A stretch of 64,000 nt of DNA from Nilaparvata lugens (Eukaryota; Arthropoda; Insecta; Hemiptera; Delphacidae): NCBI RefSeq assembly GCF_014356525.2, contig NC_052516.1, positions 22,784,929 through 22,848,928 on the forward strand, given 5' to 3'. Each line of letters begins with the position of its first letter. Within the stretch, counting starts at the first letter, position 1. A model generated the notes under the pieces. It searched no databases, was not told the origin of the DNA, and was given only the letters and a program-made list of their open reading frames with translations. Below are positions 42,365 to 52,244 of the stretch, piece after piece. The position numbers and the translations under genes are program-made.

Positions 42365-42704
42365 ATTATGATTATTTATTAGCTAACGCAAGTAGAGGGG
42401 TTGAAAACACGGGGAGGAAACGGCTGAAGGAGAGAAATGCCGACCGTATATGATTTGGATAAGGCGTGGCCAAAGAAGAAGAAGAAGAAGAAGAAGAATG
42501 AGAAAGACGTGCAAAGGCTGGAGTTGCCAAAAAAATTTCGGATGATGCCCAAATGAGCTTACAGCTTGTGCATGGAAAGTTCGTTGGTGAATCGATGAGA
42601 TGATCAAACGTCCATGTCATCGGCAGGATTCGAACCCACGAATCTAGCGGTGCTAGCAGACCGAAGTTTGTAAAGCTCCCTCCCACTAGACCAACCTTGC
42701 CGGC
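42365..42704 (-). mobile_element. tRNA-derived SINE
   Basis: The minus strand begins GCCGGCAAGGTTGGTCTAGT (42704), with an A-box-like TGGTCTAGTGG (42693-42683) and a clear B box GGTTCGAATCC (42637-42627) at tRNA spacing, closing with a GCCGATG acceptor-like end. A tRNA-unrelated body of about 250 bp follows, containing a short TTC run and GGCCACGCCTTATCC, ending in an AT-rich tail. This is the standard layout of a tRNA-SINE transcribed by RNA polymerase III. Short frames across it are not genes. Confidence 0.8.
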
Positions 42705-42871
42705 TGATTACAGCGTCGACTAATCACAGACGAGTGGGAGGACACGCCCACTTTTAATGCAATCTGATTGGATGATGGCGTCAAGTGGTTGCTATTGGTG
42801 GAGGAATAGTATTGTAGAGTATTATGTAGTAGTAGTAGTAGTAGAATAGTAGAAAGAGAGTAGAATATTAT

Positions 42872-43115
42872 CATAGAGAAACAATAGCGTAAGTGGATAT
42901 CCCATGGTATAGGACGTTCATGTAGCAACTTTTACTGTTATCCCAAGCCGATTACTGTCGATTATTGTTGATTTTTACTGTTTTGACCGGGTAAGAGTGT
43001 ATGAACGGCACAATATGAGAGACTACCAGCGTCATAAAGCTTCACGGGAGAGAACTACGTGGGCTATAAACGCCCTATGCCATGGGATATCTACTTATGC
43101 TATTTTTTCTCTATG
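42872..43115. mobile_element. MITE family A, copy 2
   Basis: CATAGAGAAACAATAGCGTA and GGATATCCCATGG on the left face CCATGGGATATCTACTTATG and TTTTCTCTATG on the right. The flanks ATATTAT and ATATCAT resemble a 7-bp target duplication with one change, as copy 1 has GTTCTAT on both sides. Confidence 0.75.
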
Positions 43116-43122
43116 ATATCAT

Positions 43123-43772
43123 CATAGTAGATAGCATAAGAAGAATTAAAGCTTCCTATGGTATAGGTAGCTTATGTTCCAATTTTCGAACCGATTACTT
43201 TCGACTACTGTCTATTATTCAAGTACTGTTTTGTTGGGGTGAGAGTGTAAGAACGGCACAGTATAAGAGACTACCAGCGTCACATAGCTTCACGAAAAAA
43301 CTAAAAGAATAAGGCCCACGTTATAATAGCAGTGGAGAAAGATAGGAGAAAAACGTTGCCGAATCTCTGTCTTGTCAATGCCTTTCATAGACAGTAGCAG
43401 ATACAGGTTTATTGGTGTAATGTTAAAGGTTCATTCACGTTCAAAATAATCAATGATATTTTATTAAGCAATGAATTATATTTTTTAATAATTTCATAAG
43501 GAATTTACAAAATTAAGATAGAATATTTTGTTATTTAATTATTAATTATTGTTAGAAGACGATTTGGCAACAGAGTAAAGCGAGAAAGAGATAGCGCTAT
43601 CCGCTTTGTTGAATGATAGACAAGGATAGCAATACCATTGCTAATCAAACACTGCCATTATAACGTGGACCTCACTTTATGTCTATCGGCTTGTAATGAG
43701 TTAACAGTGAAAATTGGAACATGAACGCCCTATATCATTGGACATCTTTTTATATGCTATATTTTCTCTATG
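43123..43772. mobile_element. MITE family A, copy 3, split by a B MITE
   Basis: The left end CATAGTAGATAGCATAAGAA and inner AGCGTCACATAGCTTCACGA match copy 2. The right end TGGACATCTTTTTATATGCT to TTTTCTCTATG is at 43740-43772. Excluding the B element at 43308-43679 leaves about 278 bp. It abuts copy 2 (7 bp apart) and the satellite that follows. Confidence 0.75.
43308..43679 (+). mobile_element. MITE family B, complete copy, 372 bp
   Basis: Left end TAAGGCCCACGTTATAATAG, right end TATAACGTGGACCTCACTTT. Inner motifs GTTGCCGAATCTCTGTCTTG, GATTTGGCAACAGAGTAAAG and GACAAGGATAGCAATACCAT are all present. It interrupts family A copy 3. Confidence 0.85.
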
Positions 43773-44716
43773 CTATCACCATAAATGATACAGTATCATC
43801 TCAAATGATACAGTATCTCCACAAATGATACAGTATTCTCTCAAATTATACAGTATCTCCTCAAATGATACAGTATCCCTCAATACATACACTATCATCT
43901 CAACTTGTTACACAACCCCATAATTTGATAAAAAACTTCCAAACTGAATGAATTCTCCAAACCATGGAATATCTTCTTGTGCTATCTTTTCCCTATGCCA
44001 TCACCATAAATGATACATTAACTACTCAAATGATACAGTATCACCTCAAATGATACAGTATCACCTCAAATGATACAGTATCACCTCAAATGATACAGTA
44101 TCATCTCAACTTGTTACACAAACACATAATTTGAAACAAAACGTCCAAACTAAATGAATTCTCCAAACCACGAATATCTTCTTGTGCTATCTTTTCTCTG
44201 TGCTATAAATTTAATTATACATCATCTGCTCAAATGATACAGTATCCCTCAAATGATACATTGTCATCTCAACTTGTTACACAGCCCCATAATTTGAAAC
44301 AAACCTTCCAAACCAATTCTCCAAACCATGGAATATCTTCTTGTGCTATCTTCTCTCTATGCTATCACCATAAATGATACATTATCTCCTCAAATGATAC
44401 AGTATCACCTCAAATGATACCGTATCATCACAATTTTATATACAACACCGTGATTTGATAAAAAACTTCCAAACTGAATGATTTCTCCAAACCATGAGAT
44501 ATCTTCTAGTGCTCTCTTTTCTCTATTCTATCACCACAAATGATAGAGTATCACCTCAATGATACAGTATCATCTCAATGACACAGTATCACCTCAATGA
44601 TACAGTATCATCTCAACTTGATACACAGCCCCATAATTTGATACAAAACTTCCAAACTGAATGAATTATTCTCCAAACCATGGAATATCTTCTTGTGCTA
44701 TATTTTCCCTAAGCTA
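43773..44716 (+). repeat. two-level satellite: five ~160-215 bp units with inner 20-bp repeats
   Basis: Each unit has a variable number of ~20-bp repeats (CTCAAATGATACAGTATCAC), then TCATCTCAACTTGTTACACA, CCCATAATTTGATA, AAACTTCCAAACTGAATGAA, and a closing block TCTCCAAACCATGGAATATC-TTCTTGTGCTATCTTTTCTC. Units start near 43773, 44000, 44205, 44364 and 44530. The closing block (CCATGGxATATCT...GCTATxTTTTCTCTATG) is the right terminus of MITE family A, which ends immediately to the left at 43772. So the satellite monomer incorporates a MITE end. Confidence 0.8.
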
Positions 44717-44751
44717 TGTCACGTTATTTTTTATATTTTAAATAACGATTA

Positions 44752-44832
44752 GCCTCCTGCTTGGCATCAGTCGGTAGAGCATGAAATATTTTAATAATTA
44801 TAATAATCAAGGTCGTGGTTTTTTATAGGATA
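44752..44832 (+). pseudogene. tRNA-Lys-like relic (tRNA pseudogene or SINE head)
   Basis: CATCAGTCGGTAGAGCATGA matches the D arm/A box of animal tRNA-Lys, and AAGGTCGTGGTT matches its T arm start. The anticodon arm is replaced by AT-rich sequence (TTTTAATAATTATAAT) and the T loop TTCGA is lost, so it cannot fold as a tRNA. It is probably a decayed pseudogene or SINE head. Confidence 0.45.
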
Positions 44833-44839
44833 CAGTCTC

Positions 44840-45990
44840 ATAAAAATCTTTATAGGCCCAGATATGTGCTTCCACAATAATTCTGATAATTCATTAAAAA
44901 ATATATATATATAATACTTATCCTATAGTATTGAGGAATTAAAATAAATCGCACACCATAAACAATTTGATACATATATTAGCAAATATTGCAAAAAAAA
45001 ATCAGAGCAAAAAAATATATAGAGCGATAAAAAATATATAATATAAAATAGAACAATAATCGAAATCAATAAAATATCACAGGCTAAATACTATTCTCTA
45101 AATTTTAGAGCACGAAACGTTACCATGTGCTTTTATTTTATGATCATATGCATCTATTTGCATGTAGCTGCGATATCAGCTTGCTAATACTTGTCGACTT
45201 GGACAATTCCATAAAAAAAAGATTTCTTAAAAATCAGCTTGATAAATTGACAACTAGTAATCCAAATATATATATTAAACTCTATGGTATCTAATAGATT
45301 TCTTTGTAATGAATATATATTTTATCTCAGGGTGCAAGATTCGGCACCTGACGGAATAAATTAATAGAGCAATTCATCCAGTGAATCAGAGCTACAACAA
45401 ACTATCGTAAATTATATTGCAGAGATTAATGATCATATGAATATGTATTAACAGCAGCCTAGATTTTATACTTCTTTGATTTATAGATCTTCCAATATAT
45501 GAATTGATTAGTTATTTTTCTAATAAAATACCTTTAATACTACATTTACTTGCGCAAGTATTTTTTACCAAATTCTTAATTTATTAGAAAACCCTTTCGA
45601 CGAGCTAGATTTGATTCTCATGTAATTTCGAAGCACTGAGGGCGCCCTATCACTATTTCAATATTTCTCACTCACGTGTCGAAATTTTCTTATGAGCTGC
45701 TGATGTCGATCCAACTCCTGGTGGTCCTGGACTATTGTAGCCGGAGTCGTCTCTTCCAAGGGGTTACAGAATTATTTAAAAATGAAAATGACTTTTGCTT
45801 TATAAGAGCATCACAGAGTCTTATAAGAAATCTAGTAATTCAATTTAACTTTAAATTATTACAAGATATAGCAAGGTATTACGCTCTATAATTTTTAGTG
45901 ACCTCTCATGGTGGCATTTGGCAGGCGAATGTCGGTTCTCCTTTCTCAATTTTACAATTGAGGCGGTAGGTGCAATAATGGCCTATAGGC
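44840..45990. other. 1.1 kb AT-rich spacer, no gene seen
   Basis: Only short frames (one of 71 codons at 45676-45891 without recognisable motif). No repeat was recognised. Confidence 0.3.
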
Positions 45991-45996
45991 CTATAA

Positions 45997-46826
45997 GCCC
46001 TTATTGGGGAGAACTCGGAAATGGATTCTCCATCATTTCTTCTATATAAATGTGAAGATTTCATTCAAATATCTTTTTTCTTGAGGTTGGTATAACTATT
46101 ATAGCAAACCCATGTTGAAGCCCTTCTTGCAGAGAACAGCTAATTTTCCTTACTTTTGTGGTTTTATTCACTATAACTTGAAATATTGCCTATTAAAAGC
46201 GTTGCAATTCAGCACAGCTGTATTGTATTATCAAATACAAACCTTGTGGTACACTTGAAGCAGCTCCCTGAAGAACTTTCTTTGTCTATTGCACCAGCAG
46301 TTCCACTTAAAATAGGAAAAATCAAAGATGTCAAAGACCTCTATCCTTATTTGAAACAAGAGACGACAGTTTTATGAAAAGTTTTTTGCGAGAAGGGTAA
46401 CTAACCAAGAAGCTGATGGACAAGTACACAACTTCTCCACTGATTCAGAAGATGACGAAAACGATGAACCGCTGGACATGGATGTTTCTTCATAAGACAT
46501 TTACATATTATTTTCAAATAGGATAACACTCATATTTGGGGCATCATTTCAACTAATATTTGACATCTGGTTTCAAGATTTCATTGAACTATGTACACTT
46601 TTGAAGTTTTATTTTTCATAAAAACATATAGTCTTTAGCCCAATTAACAAGATTATTATAAATAGGAATAAATAAATAATGAAATATATTAAACAGTATT
46701 GTAATATTTATTACCTATACGAAATTTACTCATTAAAATAACCCAAGAACTTATTGAGGAGAACAGATTTATAAGCCCTTATTGTATAGAATGTCATAGA
46801 GAGTATTCTCCCCAATAAGGGCTTTC
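45997..46826. mobile_element. TIR element L, ~830 bp, with relic ORF
   Basis: AAGCCCTTATTGGGGAGAA at the left (45997) and TTCTCCCCAATAAGGGCTT at the right (46808-46826) are perfect 19-bp inverted repeats. A further ATAAGCCCTTATTG copy lies at 46771-46785 inside the right end. The interior carries the coding relic listed separately, on the plus strand. It is likely an internally deleted DNA transposon; the superfamily is not recognised. Confidence 0.75.
46150..46494 (+). pseudogene. C-terminal ORF remnant inside element L (possible transposase end)
   Basis: One frame (to 46377) contains HLKQLPEELSLSI, KIGKIKDVKDLYPYLKQET; an overlapping frame from about 46363 continues FYEKFFARRV to an acidic C-terminus SDSEDDENDEPLDMDV-like stretch and stops at 46492. 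A basic/hydrophobic KxKDVxDLxPYL-type segment followed by an acidic tail resembles the extreme C-terminus of several DNA-transposon-associated proteins, but I cannot name the family. A frameshift near 46363 breaks it. The location between perfect TIRs supports a transposon origin. Confidence 0.4.
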
Positions 46827-46829
46827 AAC

Positions 46830-47790
46830 ATACTTCCATATTATATTAAATTGAAAATGAAGTATCTTGAAATAAAATTTGTTTCTATCAATTTACCATA
46901 GAGAACATATTTTCAAAAGAATTGAACCATTCATATTTCAACAATGTTAACCGAATGTTACAAGATATATGTGTATATATTAATAATTTAGATATATTTA
47001 ATAATTTCTTTGCCTTCGGGCCATATCCAAAACATAGATTATACAACTATTTTATACAAATTCTATTTATTTGTAGAAATATATACAAATATTTTTGAAT
47101 CGGCTCACTATTGCCGCCTATCAATTGCCATTATGTGATTGGTGCATGCAAATTGTTACAGTATTCATGCGCCTGGTAACCTCCTATTTCCTTGATACAT
47201 TTAATTATTTTTATTGGGTTTTTTAAATATGCTCTCTACATGCTAGGTAATTTTGTATATGTTATTATTTGTTTCATGCATCATAATAATTAGCCACGTG
47301 AGACCTCTAGTTCCTCAAATTGCATACCGTTTTGCCACAATAAATTTCTGCCAAGGTGTTTGGTCAGATTCTACGTTGCATGGCTCGGTCGATCGTTAGG
47401 TCGCCGATCACTAAATGTTTATGCCTAACCTCAACCTTCAATATTTTATATAATATTATATATTAGCAAAAAATTATTTCAATTCCTCTTAGGCTGTTGT
47501 TCAGTTTAGCCAGGACAATCTGATATTATCTAATCTTTATGTTATCTCTTTGGCGATATTAGCCAATTACTTCACTTAGACCTATAAATATTTCAGCTAG
47601 GCTTCTTATTTATCCATCCGAATTACAATATGTTACAGATATTATGCAGTAGCAGTAGGAGAGTGTAAAACAGCTTAGTACGGTCTTATGTAACACTGCA
47701 CCTTAACCTCATGACAAATAACCTAATCAAATTGCTGGGTTGCCGGAACTAATGTTTATTTTAAAAGGCGCCGCTGTGTGTTAAAAACTG
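46830..47790. other. spacer, no gene seen
   Basis: No recognised repeat. Composition becomes less AT-rich after 47300. Confidence 0.3.
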
Positions 47791-47791
47791 A

Positions 47792-47977
47792 CAACTCATA
47801 ACTAAACGATGTCGTTACGAGTTGGATGAGGAAGCAGATGTGCTCAACTCATTGCAATTTCGCTCTCAACAAATAGCCGAAGCATTAACGGCGAAATGGC
47901 AACAATCACAACTTTTAACCGTCGTTAAATTCGAAGTTGTACGTGCATGTATAACAGTTAGATGCTATTTAGAATAA
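47792..47977 (+). CDS. possible short coding segment, no known family
   Basis: After a TGA at 47789-47791, 61 codons are open to TAA at 47975-47977 and lack an ATG in this frame. The predicted peptide has balanced composition (RCRYELDEEADVLNSLQFR, then AEALTAKWQQSQLLTVVKF) rather than the Phe/Lys/Ile bias of noise frames here, and is locally richer in G+C. It could be a terminal exon of a host gene or a fragment of an old transposon protein. There is no clear splice acceptor and no neighbour gene, so support is weak. Confidence 0.15.
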   Translation, partial: QLITKRCRYELDEEADVLNSLQFRSQQIAEALTAKWQQSQLLTVVKFEVVRACITVRCYLE

Positions 47978-48015
47978 AATGGATTAGGACAATATAGTAA
48001 GACACTGGATTAGGA

Positions 48016-48716
48016 TTATAGTGAGGTCGACCTTATAATGGCAGTGGAACAGCGTTGCCGATTCTCTTTATTCTTTATTCCTTTATACAATAAGTACATT
48101 ATCAAAATGTTAAATGTTCTCTGCCTTGTCACTGCCTTCTATATAGAGGAGAACTGATACTGGTATATCATATTAGCTGTTCATTCTTGTTTCGAATAAT
48201 GAATTTTATACTTCAAATAATACTTCAGTATTATTTGGTAGTATCAGGTATTATCAGTATTATTTTGAAGTATCAGAAAATATTTCAGTTCCTGTTTGGC
48301 TTGAAAATGTACAATACCAGCACGAAACGGACGTCGCCACATCAAAGAATGTGAGTGTTTTGTCACTTAAAAGCTTTATGAAATACGATAGTAATAATAA
48401 TTGTGAAAACAAGATGGATAACCAACAATGAAATAAATTTTATTTTATATATCAAGAAAATATTTTTTCAATTATTTCATAATAAACTTTCATCACTGAC
48501 AGTAAACGATATTACGATATTTAAACATTGTTAAAAACTAATTGGCAACGTTGCCAATGATGCACGATAATCATTTTAATGATTTTACGATATCTTAACA
48601 TTGTTAAAAACTAATTGGCAACGTTGCTGAGGTTGAAAAGGAAAGCGCTATCTGCTTTGTAGAATGATAGACAACGATAGCAACACCAATGTTAATCAAA
48701 TACTGCCATTTTAACT
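48016..48716 (+). mobile_element. MITE family B, expanded copy with insertions
   Basis: Left end TATAGTGAGGTCGACCTTAT, right end TACTGCCATTTTAACTA. A 45-bp LINE tail (ATACAATAAGTACATTATCA) is inserted at 48071-48115 with TTCTCT on both sides. A ~72-bp segment with TTGTTAAAAACTAATTGGCA is duplicated in tandem (48523-48630). The middle also has extra sequence (ACCAGCACGAAACGGACGTC) not seen in other copies. Confidence 0.7.
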
Positions 48717-48719
48717 AAG

Positions 48720-49665
48720 TTACTTGTATCAACAAAATCATAAAAGGGTCTACATTGGTATAGTAGTGGATCCAAGTTTCTGTCCATGTAAACTTTACTC
48801 CAAGTTGGCAAAATACGTTCATTTTACACAAACGTCAAGAAAACTTGAATTCCAGGAAGTTCACCAATGCGAATGCTACTTAGGTTCTTGAAAAGCTTTT
48901 GTATTTACATAAAAATAAGATATCAAAACACCTATTTTAAAGTTCACTTTAAAGTTGATACATGTTGTGAAAAATTGGGATAGAGTTAGAAAGAGTACTT
49001 TGATATTCATATGAGTATCATGGATATGATACTCAACCTTCATGATGATTGAGAACCTACTCAATCTTCATGTGAGTAGATACTGGTATTCTTGAATTGG
49101 AAAAAATGATAAATTATTGCAATAAATGTATCTTCTTGATTTGGCGGAATTTTAACAGATTACTAAGAACATCTTTCCCATTAAAAATCAACCAAAAGTA
49201 TAGAATAGAATTTGACTGTTAGACTCAATGAGAGAGAAAACTGAGAGTAACATAGAAAAAACGTGACAAAACCGTTCCCGATCAGTAAAGATTTCAACAG
49301 AGAAGAAGATACATTAGAAGAAGATCCACTACAACGTGTAATGTCAAGGAATGTATCCAAGGAATGTATCCAAGGAATGTATTCGGCATTCTTTGCATTT
49401 AGTATCAACATTTAGCAGCCAATAAACGATTGGAATTATCTTTCGACTCGCCAATCAAATTCCATTATTCAAATAGCAATATTGCTTCGGATGGCGCTTC
49501 ACAGAAAGCATGGTCACGATTGGGTTTTGAATGTTCATTGTTTCATCTGTTGATATTTGCCAAAGTTCAGGCTAATTTCGTGGAGAAGTCATCACTGTTG
49601 ATAGAATTTGAAATAAGGTTGGCAAATAGGTTTGTATGTTTGCATTCCTGAAATACCTTAGGCTC
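48720..49665. other. spacer, no gene seen
   Basis: Short frames without motifs; a small repeat CCAAGGAATGTAT occurs three times at 49345-49383. Confidence 0.3.
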
Positions 49666-49669
49666 AGCT

Positions 49670-50022
49670 CACACTTACTAATTTAATTTATTCTTCAAAC
49701 ACAGATTGTAAATCTTCCAATTTGATTCTTCAAACACATACTCTAAGGCTGAACTCATACTTACGCGACTCAGGTCGAGAAGAGACTCGTCTCTAGTCTA
49801 GAGCATGTGTTTTCAAAAATGGTGACGTCGCGGAGACTAGAATCGACTGGTCTGAGTGTCACCATTTGGAAACACATGCTCTCCACTATAGTCGAGTCTC
49901 TTCTCGACCTGAGTCGCCTAAGTGTGAGTTGAGCCTTAGAGTATGTGTTTGAAGAATTAAATTAGAAGATTTACTATTTGTGTTTGAAGAATTGAATTAG
50001 AAGATTTACAATTTGTGTTAGA
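49670..50022. repeat. compound palindrome around MITE J
   Basis: Outside the inner MITE, ATTCTTCAAACACATACTCT on the left is mirrored by AGAGTATGTGTTTGAAGAAT on the right, and each side also has a second diverged copy (CTTCAAACACAGATTGTAAA; ATTTACAATTTGTGTTAGAA). The structure is an inverted repeat of about 350 bp with direct sub-repeats in each arm. Confidence 0.65.
49743..49939. mobile_element. palindromic MITE J, ~197 bp
   Basis: CTAAGGCTGAACTCATACTT and CGACTCAGGTCGAGAAGAGA face TCTCTTCTCGACCTGAGTCG and AAGTGTGAGTTGAGCCTTAG, with further pairing of GAGCATGTGTTTTCAAAAAT. Almost the entire element is one hairpin around a centre near 49840. No ORF. Confidence 0.75.
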
Positions 50023-50033
50023 ATAGAAAGAAA

Positions 50034-50193
50034 AATAAAAATCATAGTACCCTTTTTGAAATATTTAATCACAACATGTTTCGGACATTTATGCCATTTT
50101 TCAAGTGATATGAAATAAATAAATGTCCGAAACATGTTGTGATTAAATATTTCATAAAGATTTTTATTTTTCTTTCTATTTCTATAAAAGTAG
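50034..50193. repeat. 160-bp palindrome
   Basis: AAATATTTAATCACAACATG and TTTCGGACATTTATG are mirrored by ATTTATTTATGTCCGAAACATG-type sequence to AAGATTTTTATTTTTCTTTC. Single-arm relatives (GTACCC-TTTTT, ACAACATGTTTC, ATGCCATTTTCAAGTG) occur near 17530 and 18895, so this is an inverted dimer of a dispersed repeat. Confidence 0.65.
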
Positions 50194-50930
50194 CATTATA
50201 CAGAAAACAGATAAATAATATGGGTTAGAATAATTTAGCTCATTTCAAGAACAGACTCAGTGAATAAATAATATAAAGAATAAAGCTGGATTACACACAG
50301 TGCTCCAGCATGCAATTTGAGATTAATGAAAAATAGAAGAAAATTTTATTGGTCATTCAATATTTATAAAAAATACATCGACTTCGTCAAAATACATCCT
50401 TTTTAAAATCACCATTATTCATTCATTAGTCAGTCTTAAAAATACAAAAATAAAATTAACAAGTCATGTAAAACATAGATCACAAGTTACTCATAAGAGA
50501 AATGGAATCCAGTTTATAGAAGAGAAATCATTTACTGTGTACAAACATTCATTAACTAATACATTATTCAATTTTTAAATTGAGTGAATATATTCTCAAG
50601 TTTTGAGGAGTAATCTGAAGAAATTCAAAACTAAGAAAGAAATACGAACTCATTGCAGATTCAAATAGCTCCCCTCCACTTGATAGCAGCTATCTGAAGT
50701 CGACATCCAATTAGATTGTGTTAAAAGTGGGAGTGTCTTCCTACTCGCCTGTGATTGGTCGAAGCTGTTCTGTGGCGTAGTGTATGAGACTTGACATTGA
50801 ATATGACATCAACTAAGAGAATTGAAGTGATGCCAAAAGATTATCACTCTCAACTAATTACTTCTCAACAATTTGAAGCATTATTCAAATTGAACCGGAG
50901 TGATCACAGAATTCACTGAATTTTGCTTGA
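50194..50930. other. spacer, no gene seen
   Basis: No recognised element or coding frame. Confidence 0.3.
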
Positions 50931-50934
50931 AAGC

Positions 50935-51065
50935 ATTTCATTTCATTTCATTTATTTATTGTATAAAATACTATAATCATAATACAATTATGACATTGGA
51001 GGAAAAACTAGTCTGAGCCTGTACTATTTCTCTCCAAAAAATTTGATAAAATGTTGATGTTGTCC
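50935..51065 (-). mobile_element. LINE 3' tail, minus
   Basis: CATTTCATTTCATTTATTTA, then TATGACATTGGAGGAAAAAC, CTGTACTATTTCTCTCC and AAAAATTTGATAAAATG: a diverged inverted tail of the types at 17280 and 36665. Confidence 0.5.
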
Positions 51066-51332
51066 AAAAGATAAGGTTATATAGTCACACACTGCTTCGT
51101 CACTTGATTTTCGGTCCAGAAATGATGATTTAAAATTTTGAATTTTGATTTCATAGAAGGTTTGCGTTATTATTTAGTGTATACATAAATATCACAGTCA
51201 GCTGTTTCAGTTTCACAATACTTCTGGATTTTGAATTATCTTCCTTTATCTTAGACTAGAAAGTATAAGCCATGCTCCGCAAGTGCCTGTTTAAAGCATA
51301 AATATTTTATTGAATTCAGTTTTATAGTTACA
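51066..51332. other. spacer with a possible family N terminus
   Basis: AAGCCATGCTCCGCAAGTGC near 51269 resembles the family N start (CCCGTGCTCCGCAAG). Otherwise nothing was recognised. Confidence 0.3.
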
Positions 51333-52014
51333 CTAGCCGTCAGGCTCGCTTCGCTCGCCATGTCCGTCTAGCCAGGGGGCTCCGCCCCCTGGACCCCCGA
51401 CTGGATCGTCCAAGAATGAGATCAGCAGGCTCGCTTCGCTCGCCTGCATTATTATTTTGAGCATTTTTATCATATGTTAGGACGATCAGTCGGGGGTCCA
51501 GACTAAACGTCTGGCTAAACGGATATGGCGAGCGAAGCGAGCCTGACGGCTAGTAATATAATATTCCCAGGATTGAAGTAGCAGTGCCCAATCAATTTTT
51601 CCGCAATAAATGCATTTAAATCTTCAACTTGGTGCCAACCTAACAAAGTCAACTCAACTTAATGCCAACCTGACAAAATTATTAATTTAGTTGCCAGTTA
51701 ACAACTGTTTCGAAGAGGTACTCTATCTAGATTATAGTTCTATAGTAACATATGATATGGAAATTTCAATTATAATTAAGAGATTGGGAGAAGAAGAATA
51801 TATATGCTAAAAGACAACTTTAAACCCTTGAAAACAACCCTTAGAGTTAAAATATTGCCAAAAGATTTCTTAGTGCGCCTCTAAAGGGCCAACCGAACAT
51901 ACCTACCAAATTTGAACGTTTTTGGTCCGGTAGATTCTCAGTTATGCGAGTGAGTCAGTCAGTCAGTCAGTCAATCAGTGAGTGAGTGCCATTTCGCTTT
52001 TATATATGTATAGA
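51333..52014 (-). mobile_element. non-autonomous Helitron, 682 bp, full length, inverted
   Basis: On the minus strand it runs from TCTATACATATATAAAAGCG (52014) preceded by A, through GACTGACTGACTGACT repeats, to GCCTGACGGCTAG (51333) followed by T. The 3' third (51555-51333) is a large inverted repeat with both arms ending in the terminal sequence. Its length equals the copy at 9504-10185 and the internal blocks match (TTAACAACTGTTTCGAAGAG or its complement, GTTGGCACCAAGTTGAAGAT). The 3' ends differ in which palindrome arm carries the CAGGGGGCTCCGCCCCCTGG hairpin. Confidence 0.85.
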
Positions 52015-52117
52015 TGCTGATATTCATATTTTTAACAACTATTACAATAGAGAAAGTATATGATTAGACTTTTATCTTACATAAACTTTATATTACAAAT
52101 TGAATGAATTTGTTCTG

Positions 52118-52125
52118 ATTCTTAC

Positions 52126-52156
<31 letters not shown>

Positions 52157-52195
52157 TATTATATTATTATTATTATTATTATTATTATTTTCTGC

Positions 52196-52243
<48 letters not shown>

Positions 52244-52244
52244 A
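52118..52244. repeat. (ATT)n microsatellite
   Basis: About 40 ATT units with short interruptions; it explains a poly-Ile/Leu frame. Confidence 0.95.

Noticed and set aside
42372..42686. 104-codon minus frame with a Ser run
   Set aside because: It overlaps the tRNA-derived SINE, including its B box and TTC run.
43773..44716. Regularly spaced repeats suggesting a CRISPR array
   Set aside because: Eukaryotic context; the repeats are contiguous with no unique spacers, and the unit contains a MITE end.
44752..44832. Functional tRNA-Lys gene
   Set aside because: The anticodon arm and T loop are destroyed; only the D arm and part of the T arm resemble tRNA.
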